From Gymnothorax reevesii (Eukaryota > Chordata > Actinopteri > Anguilliformes > Muraenidae): 64,000 nucleotides of DNA. Shown piece by piece: positions 61,401 to 63,359 of this stretch (position 1 is the first letter of the stretch; every line of letters begins with the position of its first letter). The position numbers and the translations under genes are program-made. Where the stretch lies: positions 33,436,001 to 33,500,000 of the forward strand of contig CM056574.1 of the NCBI GenBank assembly GCA_029721435.1, given 5' to 3'. Under the pieces are notes generated by a model. That model saw nothing but the letters and a program-made list of their open reading frames with translations. It made no database searches and was not told the origin of the DNA.

Positions 61401-62278
61401 TCCAATTAAATGCACATTGAGGAGACCAGGAGTGAGGGGACAGGAGGCTTCAGGAGGAGCTTTCAGCGAGGAAACACTGGAGTGTCCTATGCAGGAGCTT
61501 TTCACGTCGTGGCGTGGTGTTTAAACGCCACACACCCACGTGTGACGTTGCTTAAAGGAACAAAGTGTTTCTTATTTGGCAGCTTTCAGCTCCATATCCT
61601 TCTATCGCTTCTCATAACTCTATTGCATCCTCTTTGAGAGGAGCCATGATGCAAGGAAGAGACGCAAGTGAACTCCACGGGGTAATGTGTCCACTGCATT
61701 TGAGCCATCCTAGTAACTTAAGATTCAGTGGGCAGCCAGGCACACTGCAATGCTCGAGGACCAGCTCCAGCTCTTAGGCCAGTTCCTTGGTCAGGGCACA
61801 GAAGGGATCTTCCTAGAGAGCATATTTTTTCAAATGGGGAGACCGGTGTACCTGGCGGAAATCCACGCAAACATGGGAAGGACATGCACACTCCATACCA
61901 AGAGGCCTAGGCCAGCCTCCTTACTGCAAGCTGTCAGTGCTAACCATTAACCCTTAGAGCACTGAAATACATTTAAAAAAAAATAAATAAATTTGAGTAT
62001 TTTGTGTCATTGAAAACCCATCATGTGGCGACTTCCGGAGCTCGTTTAAACAAGTTGCCACATGATGGTTTTCAACAGCATTGATTTTGATATCTGACAT
62101 CATTGCGTAACAATAGCAGCATTTAGCGCTCCAAAGGTGAAGCCATCATGCCGTATCTGAAGGGCTGGCGACCAAACTCACCTGGACTTCATGGCAAAGT
62201 TGCGTCCGAGCGCCAGGTGTCGGATGGAGTGGCTGCGCCCAATGGACAGCACAAGAGTGACCATCTCACTCTCAAGAC
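3165..62278 (-). CDS. carmil3: carmil3-like gene (CARMIL family), 3' 22 exons, partial at 5' end
   Basis: CARMIL proteins bind the actin capping protein (CapZ) and weaken its hold on filament barbed ends, acting at the plasma membrane and leading edge. Twenty-two exons joined at GT-AG borders give 1165 residues without an internal stop, and every exon phase matches its neighbours. In order: last leucine-rich repeats (residues 1-159), helical dimerisation region (about 160-394), basic linker (395-416), capping-protein interaction motif [12 protein letters not shown] (about 522), CARMIL-specific motif [15 protein letters not shown] (about 557), then a Pro/Ser/Arg-rich tail. Whole CARMILs are about 1370-1430 residues, so roughly 200-300 N-terminal residues lie beyond the right edge. 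The tail motifs ([36 protein letters not shown]) fit CARMIL3 and CARMIL2 better than CARMIL1. The segment before the capping-protein motif is unlike the CARMIL2 I remember, so I favour CARMIL3. The family is near certain; the paralogue is an inference. Confidence 0.9.
3515..3955. mobile_element. Tc1-like transposon end, truncated
   Basis: Starts TACAGTGCTGAACAAATTTA then TTAGACCACCTG, a typical fish Tc1 terminal repeat with its TA target. The expected matching right end is missing; the sequence runs into the repeat at 3956. No transposase frame remains. Confidence 0.55.
3956..4186. repeat. cccccg-bounded dispersed repeat, copy 2
   Basis: Starts TATCCCCCGAACGAGTTCGG and carries the interior ACATGTATTATGGTAAGTTC, similar to copy 1. 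Non-coding. Its right edge directly abuts the palindromic MITE at 4187. Confidence 0.45.
4187..4300. repeat. palindromic MITE, copy A
   Basis: About 113 bp with arms GTGAATAAGTAAATGTAT / ATACATTTACTTATTCAC and outer CCATCTT / AAAGATGG. Nearly identical to the sequence at 20700-20813, differing mainly in the loop. Non-coding. Confidence 0.8.
5139..6873 (+). mobile_element. decayed Tc1-like transposon
   Basis: Left end TACAGTAGGCTCCAAAATTA; right end reads toward CTACTGTA, with the TA target at both edges. Inside is a broken plus-strand transposase (5512 to about 6700). Length of about 1.73 kb is normal for Tc1. The right terminal repeat is more diverged than the left. It lies in the last carmil intron, antisense to the gene. 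Confidence 0.85.
5512..6700 (+). pseudogene. Tc1-like transposase, frameshifted relic
   Basis: Starts [20 protein letters not shown] with the helix-turn-helix region. It loses frame around 5690, and recovers at about 6230 with [16 protein letters not shown], then [10 protein letters not shown] (second catalytic Asp) and PDLNPIENL (catalytic Glu), directly followed by an in-frame stop. The first Asp block is damaged. It would have been a DDE cut-and-paste transposase acting on its own terminal repeats; it is inactive now. Confidence 0.85.
7102..7360 (+). pseudogene. possible THAP-domain-like fragment
   Basis: The open frame reads [20 protein letters not shown] then [18 protein letters not shown]. 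The spacing of HRLP, a Trp, and a final H-F pair is like the C-terminal half of a THAP zinc finger. The first cysteine pair is not clear. It may be a remnant of a THAP-bearing transposon or gene; a chance ORF is possible. Confidence 0.28.
8186..8238. mobile_element. solo Tc1 terminal repeat of the family at 5139
   Basis: GGGTGCCAGTAATTTTGGAG then CCCACTGTA is the reverse complement of the left end at 5139, continuing through GGTAATGCACAAACA. It may be the remnant of a second copy. Confidence 0.6.
8842..8928. repeat. TG/CGTG microsatellite
   Basis: Runs of TG and CGTG flanked by copies of GTCCG; part of a cccccg-type repeat spanning about 8815-9030. It makes spurious Cys/Val- and Thr/His-rich ORFs on both strands. 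Confidence 0.85.
9440..9890. other. possible conserved non-coding block in the last intron
   Basis: Unlike its surroundings, this stretch has balanced base composition and no recognisable repeat, and a 151-residue minus-strand frame happens to be open. The peptide resembles nothing I know and lacks splice sites. A regulatory element is one explanation; I cannot show conservation from one sequence. Confidence 0.25.
10041..10250. repeat. inverted-repeat MITE
   Basis: CTGACCAA...ATATGACGCAAAAGGAGGCT on the left is matched by AGCCTCCTTTTGTGTCGTAT...TTGGTCAG on the right, with outer CTCATCAGGAC / GTCAGGATGAG. About 75-bp arms around a GGGTTACGGG-type centre. Confidence 0.7.
10746..11484. mobile_element. 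non-autonomous Tc1-type element with nested repeat
   Basis: Ends ACACTACCAGTCAAAAGTTT and ATGACTGGTAGTGT are the common fish Tc1 terminal repeats, both flanking 'tgcgcaccctaa / ttaaggtgtgca'. There is no transposase inside. It contains a nested repeat at 10884-11042 and a GGGCAATACCCCTC...GACAATACCCCTCG repeat at about 11218-11410. Confidence 0.7.
10884..11042. mobile_element. hAT-like MITE nested in the Tc1 element
   Basis: The right end in reverse complement reads CCAGTGCTTCTCAAACCCCT, similar to hAT (Charlie-type) ends widespread in vertebrates. The left half has CCAGCACAGGTGATT matched by AATCACCTGTGCTGG. A short AATCCA-like flank occurs on both sides. Confidence 0.5.
11610..11714 (-). 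CDS. carmil3: carmil exon w21: basic tail
   Basis: Encodes [20 protein letters not shown] then [14 protein letters not shown]. Enters with two bases and leaves with one; acceptor ctcttatcttag|AG, donor AGAGG|gtaaga. Serine-proline next to a basic run; no domain recognised. Confidence 0.89.
11715..13615. other. carmil intron between w21 and w20
   Basis: I see no further exon, repeat end or RNA gene here. It has an AT-rich stretch near 12590-13100 and a G run at 12364. The short ORF at 12802-13032 has no supporting features. Confidence 0.6.
13616..13723 (-). CDS. carmil3: carmil exon w20: basic tail
   Basis: Encodes [20 protein letters not shown] then [15 protein letters not shown]. The RRxVSVH stretch resembles basic Ser blocks in CARMIL2/3 tails and could be a basophilic-kinase site (inference). 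Acceptor gtcccacag|AA, donor CGAGG|gtgagc. Confidence 0.9.
13724..14971. other. carmil intron between w20 and w19
   Basis: No repeat boundaries or extra coding signal recognised. AT-rich around 14280-14840; the 123-residue minus ORF at 13533-13904 simply runs through exon w20. Confidence 0.6.
14972..15346 (-). CDS. carmil3: carmil exon w19: proline-rich tail
   Basis: Encodes [17 protein letters not shown], a block with polyproline-type runs ([34 protein letters not shown]), and serine-proline/arginine repeats with several SPRR motifs, ending SEKAQSVTE. The proline runs could bind SH3 domains; CARMIL tails in general bind the SH3 of class I myosins. Acceptor cctcgcag|AC, donor GAAG|gtatat. 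The frame is open beyond the exon on both sides, but the splice phases fix the limits. Confidence 0.91.
15820..16008. repeat. three-copy tandem repeat, about 64-bp unit
   Basis: GCGCATGCGCAAGCGGGGCA followed by TACGG.AGTTCGTTTGTG recurs starting near 15834, 15901 and 15961, with the preceding ATGCC...GT block. Copies 2 and 3 are closest. It gives open frames in all three forward frames, which are artefacts of the repeat. Confidence 0.85.
16780..17424. mobile_element. non-autonomous transposon with 71-bp terminal inverted repeats
   Basis: TAGCCGTCCGACGGTTACCA...GCAGTTGTCAC (16780-16851) is matched by GTGACAACTGAGCATGTCAA...GGACGGCTA (17354-17424), about 90 percent identical. The interior has two related blocks with TTTCACA(T/C)C(A/G)GACACG, common in Harbinger-like fish elements. 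No coding. Confidence 0.7.
17850..18440 (+). pseudogene. Tc1-like transposase relic, second family
   Basis: From 17965: [20 protein letters not shown] then [20 protein letters not shown], a helix-turn-helix N-terminus, interrupted by a stop at 18097. It continues in shifted frames with [20 protein letters not shown] and [20 protein letters not shown]. At 18417 VTDKS corresponds to the first catalytic Asp block. The rest of the catalytic domain is missing. Different family from the copy at 5512. Confidence 0.8.
18441..19274. other. rest of the carmil intron between w19 and w18
   Basis: A stretch at about 18870-18960 (GCTCCTAAATTTTGGCTCGG) resembles the terminal region of hAT-like repeats. The 80-residue minus ORF at 18958-19200 has no supporting signal. 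Nothing else seen. Confidence 0.4.
19275..19346 (-). CDS. carmil3: carmil exon w18: tail
   Basis: Encodes [20 protein letters not shown] then TSS, with a split codon on each side. Acceptor tgttcatag|GG, donor GTCAG|gtaaac. Follows the SxGxIxDS block conserved in the family. Confidence 0.89.
20700..20813. repeat. palindromic MITE, copy B
   Basis: Same element as 4187-4300, including the 5' flank TTTAATATAAGCC and the arms GTGAATAAGTAAATGTAT / ATACATTTACTTATTCAC. The near identity implies recent spread. Confidence 0.8.
21470..21785. repeat. possible LTR or promoter-like block
   Basis: Preceded by a poly(T) run and carrying GGGCTATTTAAGCCGCTTAG, a TATA-like box in GC-rich context, followed by a pyrimidine-rich tract ending in CCCAACACTCC. 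It reads like a solo LTR or a retroposed 5' region, but I found no matching second end. Confidence 0.2.
22304..22340 (-). CDS. carmil3: carmil exon w17: 37-bp microexon
   Basis: Encodes [12 protein letters not shown] and one extra base. Together with w16 and w18 it spells [19 protein letters not shown], matching the conserved SK(D/E)GEIKKAGSDGDI(V/M)DS block of CARMILs. Acceptor cttttgcag|AGC, donor TGAAG|gtaaga. Too short to show up in an ordinary ORF search. Confidence 0.9.
22341..25077. other. carmil intron between w17 and w16
   Basis: Short GTGTGTGTGTGCGCGC run at 22435. No recognisable repeat family or additional exon; the ORFs at 23170-23370, 23850-24080 and 24467-24960 look random. 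The 119-residue minus ORF at 24883-25242 is exon w16 read through its donor. Confidence 0.5.
25078..25200 (-). CDS. carmil3: carmil exon w16: conserved tail block
   Basis: Forty-one whole codons: [13 protein letters not shown], then [20 protein letters not shown] and SDTRRAQ. The FEQRVxVMLxRxGV block is strongly conserved in CARMIL2/3. Acceptor ccttttccag|AAA, donor GCCCAG|gtgagg. Confidence 0.93.
25530..25660 (+). mobile_element. Penelope-like element LTR fragment with hammerhead-like core
   Basis: CACCCTGATGAAGGCC, a TTGTAT loop and GGCCGTAACGTG match the conserved block of Penelope-like retroelement LTRs, followed by TTTAATAAAGGC and a T-rich end. CTGATGA, an AGGCC/GGCC stem and G(T)AAC form a type I hammerhead layout. 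The usual GAAAC is GTAAC, so self-cleavage should be impaired. Confidence 0.5.
26931..27819. mobile_element. piggyBac-type non-autonomous element
   Basis: TTAACCCTCTGTGGTACCAT at the left and GTACCATAGAGGGTTAA at the right: an inverted CCCTCTRTGGTAC end with TTAA on both sides, the piggyBac target. The interior has at least four degenerate copies of a GTACCATTATGG / GTTGCCT...GGCAAC module, perhaps transposase-binding sites. No transposase frame. 889 bp including both TTAA. Confidence 0.72.
28243..28429. repeat. TTAA-type MITE, family 1 copy 1
   Basis: TTAACCCATTCAGTAGTAAT then GGGACACATA at the left; TATATCTAATGGGTAACTCT and GAAAGGGTTGA at the right (one base off TTAA). Same length and ends as the copy at 62969-63154. 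Confidence 0.6.
29466..29975. mobile_element. internally deleted Tc1-type element
   Basis: Left end CAACTGTACCAATCAAAAGT then CTGGACATAC; right end AGTTGTCCAAACTTCTAACA. Terminal-repeat character is clear, but only about 0.5 kb remains, with no open transposase frame. Confidence 0.5.
30050..30302. other. intron sequence next to w15
   Basis: No repeat recognised. The frame of w15 stays open past its donor down to 30129, which makes a longer ORF than the real exon. Confidence 0.5.
30303..31020 (-). CDS. carmil3: carmil exon w15: large low-complexity tail exon
   Basis: The longest exon (718 bp). It encodes [16 protein letters not shown], then the conserved [20 protein letters not shown] and [14 protein letters not shown] blocks. 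Next come an Arg-Glu repeat of about 25 residues (coding CTCTCT microsatellite near 30721-30795), an alanine-rich stretch, a Pro-Thr-Ser repeat built from 18-bp units (about 30567-30640), and [20 protein letters not shown]. The FAFKK block and the SLILL block are shared with CARMIL2/3 tails; the Arg-Glu and Pro-Thr repeats look lineage-specific. Acceptor cgtgtgcag|T, donor AGCAAG|gtaggg. Confidence 0.93.
31021..31999. other. carmil intron between w15 and w14
   Basis: Contains short CTAGCTAGC-type palindromic runs near 31405-31465 and a TG-rich stretch at 31920-31975. No gene seen. Confidence 0.5.
32000..32103 (-). CDS. carmil3: carmil exon w14: CARMIL-specific interaction (CSI) motif
   Basis: Encodes [13 protein letters not shown], then [15 protein letters not shown] and IIPDNPL. 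VDEGV(D/E)EFF is the CSI motif that makes the second contact with capping protein. Acceptor gtgctgcag|GAG, donor CCCCCT|gtgagt; leaves with two bases. Confidence 0.93.
32326..32690. repeat. pyrimidine-rich (CT)n tract
   Basis: About 360 bp of nearly pure C/T on the plus strand (purine-rich in the carmil transcript), in the intron upstream of w14. It creates spurious Ser/Leu/Pro-rich and Arg/Glu-rich ORFs. Confidence 0.85.
34169..34600. repeat. degenerate CA-rich minisatellite-like block
   Basis: Over 400 bp of ACACAC interrupted by GCATGC, GCACGC and TGCAC variants. Open frames rich in His and Thr on the plus strand are by-products. Confidence 0.8.
36855..36933. repeat. (CA)n microsatellite
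   Basis: About 80 bp of CA interrupted once by AA. The largest pure dinucleotide tract in the window together with 45295-45347. Confidence 0.9.
38041..38423 (-). CDS. carmil3: carmil exon w13: capping-protein interaction (CPI) motif
   Basis: Encodes [20 protein letters not shown], an acidic Gly-rich stretch, a Pro/Ser-rich linker, then [12 protein letters not shown] followed by a basic, proline-containing run. The LxHxTxxRP(K/R) pattern is the CPI consensus that binds capping protein; here Arg replaces the usual Lys after RP. Acceptor ctccctgcag|GT, donor CCGCAG|gtaccg, ends phase 0. A polypurine tract of about 600 bp (polypyrimidine in the transcript) abuts its acceptor. Confidence 0.93.
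38424..39040. repeat. polypurine (GA)n tract next to exon w13
   Basis: About 600 bp of G/A with very few pyrimidines. In the carmil transcript this is a long CU tract running straight into the w13 acceptor. It has mirror-symmetric GAGAGA runs. Confidence 0.9.
39333..39382. repeat. (CA)n microsatellite with CGTGCGCG flank
   Basis: Pure CA of about 45 bp preceded by GCGTGCGCGTGTGCGCGCGC, a purine-pyrimidine alternation able to adopt Z-DNA. Confidence 0.85.
39455..39512. repeat. degenerate telomere-like repeats
   Basis: CCTAACCCAAACCCTTACCCTAACCTTAACC-type sequence, about seven diverged CCTAA units; too short and decayed to be more than an interstitial remnant. Confidence 0.6.
39513..41558. 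other. rest of carmil intron between w13 and w12
   Basis: Has ATAATAATTAATTATT runs at 39520-39565 and a short CA tract at 39661-39701. The block 40260-40620 repeats CTGTGTGAAC in two places and may be an old repeat. No exon that fits the phases. Confidence 0.5.
41559..41625 (-). CDS. carmil3: carmil exon w12: short basic exon
   Basis: A 67-bp exon encoding [20 protein letters not shown] followed by VK. I found it because w11 ends in phase 0 while w13 needs one preceding base; this exon starts in phase 0, ends one base into a codon, and has strong sites (gtgtttttcag|TAT and GAAAA|gtaagt). The SIRPAPS core resembles the basic KIRP-type stretch before the capping-protein motif in CARMILs. A minisatellite starts about 15 bp upstream of its acceptor. 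Confidence 0.82.
41641..42935. repeat. minisatellite, about 28-bp unit, roughly 45 copies
   Basis: Unit AAAAATCAGCATCAGTCACA plus AACCCAGTC, with many 22-28 bp variants. The most regular part is 42300-42620; ends are degenerate. It begins within about 15 bp of the w12 acceptor and fills most of the w11-w12 intron. Open frames inside are artefacts. Confidence 0.92.
43458..43559 (-). CDS. carmil3: carmil exon w11: end of helical region
   Basis: Thirty-four whole codons: [20 protein letters not shown] and [14 protein letters not shown]. Acceptor cttccttcag|GAC, donor GACGAG|gtcagg, which is weaker than the other donors. An hAT-like element begins about 50 bp upstream of its acceptor without touching the pyrimidine tract. 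Confidence 0.87.
43609..45293. mobile_element. hAT-like non-autonomous element
   Basis: Left end CAGTGGCAGTTTTACACGGG then GGCCTACAGGGGCC; right end in reverse complement GGTTCTAGACAAATTTTAGT then GGGGGGGCCCAGG. These resemble the CAGTGGCGGTTCTAGAC ends of fish hAT elements. No transposase frame. A TG run directly follows the right end; TG-rich sequence also precedes the left. Confidence 0.55.
45295..45347. repeat. (TG)n microsatellite
   Basis: About 50 bp of pure TG directly beside the hAT-like right end. Confidence 0.92.
45575..46315. repeat. five-copy tandem repeat, about 145-bp unit
   Basis: The block TTATTGGCCAAAA.TGTA.A, then ATTTTCA.GCAAAGC, recurs near 45583, 45733, 45872, 46022 and 46158. 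Each is followed by CTTCCTC or CTTCCAGT, then ACTACCTGCTGA.AATGGAT. Copies alternate in similarity (1, 3, 5 against 2, 4), suggesting duplication of a two-unit block. No coding. Confidence 0.8.
46644..46731 (-). CDS. carmil3: carmil exon w10: helical dimerisation region
   Basis: Encodes [20 protein letters not shown] and DLSASQQKL. The ELKLSV...SIVxxIL pattern is a conserved CARMIL helix. Acceptor tttctcag|A, donor AAACTG|gtgagc; enters with one base, ends phase 0. Confidence 0.9.
46732..47988. other. first part of carmil intron between w10 and w9
   Basis: No repeat family or exon recognised; a GA-rich run lies at 46740-46850 just upstream of the w10 acceptor. Confidence 0.5.
48509..48865 (+). 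pseudogene. possible transposase N-terminal remnant
   Basis: Starts [20 protein letters not shown] then [19 protein letters not shown] leucine-rich helix followed by an Arg block occurs at the start of Harbinger-type nucleases, but the rest does not match anything I know. Identification is tentative. Confidence 0.25.
48985..49422 (-). pseudogene. unidentified ORF inside the Harbinger-like element
   Basis: 145-residue frame with ordinary protein composition, for example [20 protein letters not shown]. It could be the accessory (Myb/MADF-like) protein remnant of the element or part of a second nested repeat bounded by CCCCGC runs at 49020 and 49430. I do not recognise it. Confidence 0.25.
50019..50855. 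other. rest of carmil intron between w10 and w9
   Basis: Contains a fish repeat at about 50610-50790 with GTGAGGACATTTTGG and TGTCCTCACAAGG, and a TG run at 50560-50580. No exon. Confidence 0.5.
50856..51031 (-). CDS. carmil3: carmil exon w9: helical dimerisation region
   Basis: Encodes [20 protein letters not shown], then a [16 protein letters not shown] stretch and [13 protein letters not shown]. Mostly helical, matching the antiparallel dimerisation helices of CARMILs. Acceptor tgtcacag|GAG, donor CTCAG|gtacac; ends with two bases of Arg. Confidence 0.91.
51032..52912. other. carmil intron between w9 and w8
   Basis: Contains the perfect hairpin at 52439-52547, a GAGAGAG/GGGGG run at 52035-52080 and a short CA run at 51884-51919. 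No other feature seen. Confidence 0.5.
52439..52547. repeat. perfect 43-bp inverted repeat (hairpin MITE)
   Basis: Arms 52439-52481 and 52505-52547 are exact reverse complements, beginning CCCAGATAGCAAGCACCTCC, around a 23-nt loop. CCCAGATAGC/GCTATCTGGG ends occur on small fish MITEs. Perfect arms mean recent origin or selection. Confidence 0.9.
52913..53026 (-). CDS. carmil3: carmil exon w8: helical dimerisation region
   Basis: Thirty-eight whole codons including [20 protein letters not shown] and [14 protein letters not shown]. The ILPTLYxLG start matches a conserved CARMIL block (FPSLYELG-like). Acceptor cttggacag|ATA, donor ATCCAG|gtaatt. Confidence 0.9.
53178..53303 (-). CDS. carmil3: carmil exon w7: helical dimerisation region
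   Basis: Forty-two whole codons: [20 protein letters not shown], then [20 protein letters not shown]. Heptad-like hydrophobic spacing suggests an amphipathic helix. Acceptor tttcgtag|GTG, donor ATAGGC|gtgagt. Confidence 0.9.
53504..53716. repeat. inverted-repeat MITE
   Basis: CTGTCCAAACTCACAATTCG...TATTCAGATAAAGGACGAAA (53510-53578) is matched by CGTCCTTTATCTGAATATTT...GTGAGTTTGGACGGCAG. Arms about 80 bp, loop about 60 bp. About 200 bp upstream of the w7 acceptor. Confidence 0.8.
54795..54999 (-). mobile_element. LINE A, 3' end (CR1/Rex1-like)
   Basis: Carries GGCCATTCAGCCCAACTAGG and CCCAAGGATTCTGCCTCAAC, typical of the 3' part of fish CR1/Rex-type LINEs, and ends in a TGTCA repeat tail (ATGACATGACATGACATA on the plus strand). 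Continues at 57450 after an inserted LINE. Confidence 0.6.
55000..57449 (-). mobile_element. LINE B, 5'-truncated, inserted into LINE A
   Basis: Encodes the end of an endonuclease ([13 protein letters not shown]...[10 protein letters not shown]), a linker ([20 protein letters not shown]), reverse transcriptase and a C-terminal block ([19 protein letters not shown]). Frameshifts are present. The near-duplicate GCAAGCTATTC (54989) and GCAGGCTATTC (57450) bracket it and look like the target duplication. Clade not assigned. Confidence 0.8.
55354..56379 (-). pseudogene. LINE B reverse transcriptase domain
   Basis: Motifs in order: [34 protein letters not shown] (catalytic Asp), [33 protein letters not shown] (YADD catalytic pair), and [14 protein letters not shown]. 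Nearly intact for 340 residues, then out of frame with the upstream linker at 56376-56804 and with the C-terminus. Copies its own RNA at a nicked target; dead here. Confidence 0.88.
57450..57995 (-). mobile_element. LINE A, C-terminal coding part (CR1/Rex1-like)
   Basis: Reads [20 protein letters not shown], then [20 protein letters not shown] and [14 protein letters not shown], the block after reverse transcriptase in CR1/Rex-type LINEs. After a frame change it continues [20 protein letters not shown]. Ends about 40 bp short of carmil exon w6, on the same strand. Confidence 0.8.
58036..58134 (-). CDS. carmil3: carmil exon w6: cap helix after the repeats
   Basis: Encodes [18 protein letters not shown] and [15 protein letters not shown], a helix pair that caps the repeat domain in CARMILs (RLQQG is the conserved core). 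Acceptor cttgctccag|ATC, donor GAGAAG|gtaaat, 33 whole codons. A LINE fragment begins only about 40 bp downstream of its donor. Confidence 0.9.
58325..58418 (-). CDS. carmil3: carmil exon w5: last leucine-rich repeat
   Basis: Encodes [20 protein letters not shown] then [11 protein letters not shown]. The MPxPMSDxxQAYRSxPERTEE block closes the repeat solenoid in CARMILs. Acceptor tgcaacag|A, donor CAGAGG|gtgagc, ends phase 0. A different frame across this exon is also open (it reads [13 protein letters not shown]), but it does not fit either neighbouring phase. Confidence 0.92.
58426..58464. repeat. (CA)n microsatellite
   Basis: About 38 bp of CA just 8 bp upstream of the w5 acceptor in transcript direction, so the acceptor region is (TG)n followed by TTTGCAACAG. 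Confidence 0.9.
58772..58840 (-). CDS. carmil3: carmil exon w4: leucine-rich repeat
   Basis: Encodes [18 protein letters not shown] and the helix SALE. The WDRNN core and GFLDVA helix are typical of the penultimate CARMIL repeat. Acceptor attcacag|G, donor GAGAA|gtgagt; enters with one base and leaves with two. Confidence 0.92.
58897..59130. repeat. cccccg-bounded dispersed repeat, copy near w4
   Basis: TTTATCCCCCGCTGGGCTGT then GTCCGTCGCGGCTCAGTCCG, followed by TGACACTTGGTACAGAATG, as in other copies. Non-coding. Confidence 0.4.
59277..59440 (-). CDS. carmil3: carmil exon w3: two leucine-rich repeats
   Basis: Contains [12 protein letters not shown] and [20 protein letters not shown], classic LxxLxLSxNxxG repeats, followed by a helix ending NTKLR. 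The acceptor is gtggcccag|CCC and the donor CTCAG|gtaagg. It starts in phase 0 and ends with two bases of an Arg codon. This is the clearest CARMIL signature in the window. Confidence 0.93.
59441..60887. other. carmil intron between w3 and w2
   Basis: No exon, repeat family or RNA gene recognised. Confidence 0.5.
60888..60942 (-). CDS. carmil3: carmil exon w2: leucine-rich repeat linker
   Basis: A 55-bp exon encoding [18 protein letters not shown]. The acceptor is tttttgacag|A and the donor TGT|gtgagt. One base completes the Arg codon begun in w1, and it ends in phase 0. The DVLHRIVQL helix is the convex side of a CARMIL repeat. Confidence 0.87.
60943..61946. other. carmil intron between w2 and w1, 3' part
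   Basis: Contains GTGGCGTGGTGTTTAAACGCCACAC at 61510, a small palindrome, and a retroposon-like tail at 61795. The short plus ORFs here have no support. Confidence 0.45.
61795..61946 (+). mobile_element. SINE/LINE 3'-tail-like sequence
   Basis: ATCCACGCAAACATGGGAAG then GACATGCACACTCCATACCA closely resembles the 3' region shared by fish L2-type LINEs and their SINEs. No internal promoter boxes were recognised. Confidence 0.5.
61947..62140. repeat. TTAA-type MITE, family 2, left of exon w1
   Basis: Starts TTAACCCTTAGAGCACTGAA; centre has CATCATGTGGCGACTT...AAGTTGCCACATGATG; the right end (TTTAGCGCTCCAAAGGTGAA) is decayed. 194 bp, the same length as the copy at 62354. Confidence 0.65.
62182..62278 (-). 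CDS. carmil3: carmil exon w1: leucine-rich repeat
   Basis: Encodes a repeat ending [13 protein letters not shown], with the LxLxxN core of a leucine-rich repeat. The acceptor reads ctctcgcag|GT and the donor CCAG|gtgagt. It begins with two bases of a split codon, so at least one more exon lies upstream, outside the window. It sits between two TTAA-type MITEs. Confidence 0.88.
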
Positions 62279-62353
62279 CTGCGAGAGGAAAGTAAACTTA
62301 TTTCCCATTTTATTTTCGTTAACCAAACTTTTACTTCCAGCATTTCCATTTAC

Positions 62354-62547
62354 TTAACCCTTAGTCCGCTATAGGCAACTATAGCTACCCAATGATATAA
62401 GAAACCAAAATAAGATGCACTTGAATACCTATCATGTGGCAACTTGTTTAAAAGAGCTAAAGAAGTTGCCACATGATGGATTTACAACAGCTCAGGATAA
62501 TTCCATTTTTAATTCCATGAAAATGTATTCAGCGCTCAATGGGTTAA
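62354..62547. repeat. TTAA-type MITE, family 2, right of exon w1
   Basis: TTAACCCTTAGTCCGCTATA at the left, TTCAGCGCTCAATGGGTTAA at the right, and ATCATGTGGCAACTTGTTTA...GAAGTTGCCACATGAT inside. Full TTAA at both ends. Same orientation as the copy at 61947. Confidence 0.75.
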
Positions 62548-62968
62548 CCTAACCTCACTGGAAAGACAGCCTGATTTCAGACCTGGGCCAAAAACAAAAA
62601 CAAAAAACTGCCGTCTGCACTCGACAGCTGTAAGTAGGCTACAGCTTTTTTACTCCCGTTTGATCTGAATGAGATGGAAGGACACAAAAACCAGGTGAAT
62701 AACATCCACGAGTAAAGAAGACAATCTCGCACTCAGAAATGCATTGAAGTTGAATCACAACCACCATCAAAGGTACAGAATGAGACTCAAAAAAGGGACA
62801 AAGGTTTCCATAGACTTTCCTTTTAAGGCTGGACAGTACAATCTGATCATCAAATCCAATTTCCCAGTGATCAACTCAGCAATTTAGCGCCACCAATTGT
62901 CCAGACTACAATCAGTCCAGACTCCTACATAAACAGACGGTGAAAAAGCAAACGCTCTGCGCCCTCAG

Positions 62969-63154
62969 GGAATCCTTTCAGCATTAATGGGACACATACA
63001 GTACGTCCTACAATATTTCCAAATACCCTGTTAGGACATACAATTCCTAGAAACTTTTAAATTTGGGCCAATTCCATATTATTGTCACAAAAGTAACATA
63101 TATCTAATGGTTAACAGTGATTCGTATTGCTGTATTCAGTACTGAAAGGGTTAA
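62969..63154. repeat. TTAA-type MITE, family 1 copy 2
   Basis: TCCTTTCAGCATTAATGGGA then CACATACAG at the left; AACATATATCTAATGGTTAA and CTGAAAGGGTTAA at the right. 186 bp against 187 bp for copy 1 at 28243. Confidence 0.65.
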
Positions 63155-63359
63155 AGGACCACAGGCAGGGATTGCTGCAGTGCAGTGCCATAAAATGCCG
63201 CTTTTGTTAACAAGACACATATTAGGCTACAGCAGTGCCACAGTACGGCATTTGAGGGGCAGAAATACGAGCCCAGTACGTTGTCCTTCAGTATTCCCAG
63301 CTGTTACCTGACTGAAGCCAGTAAGGTGATTCATCAAAAGGCCAATTAAAAAATGCCCC

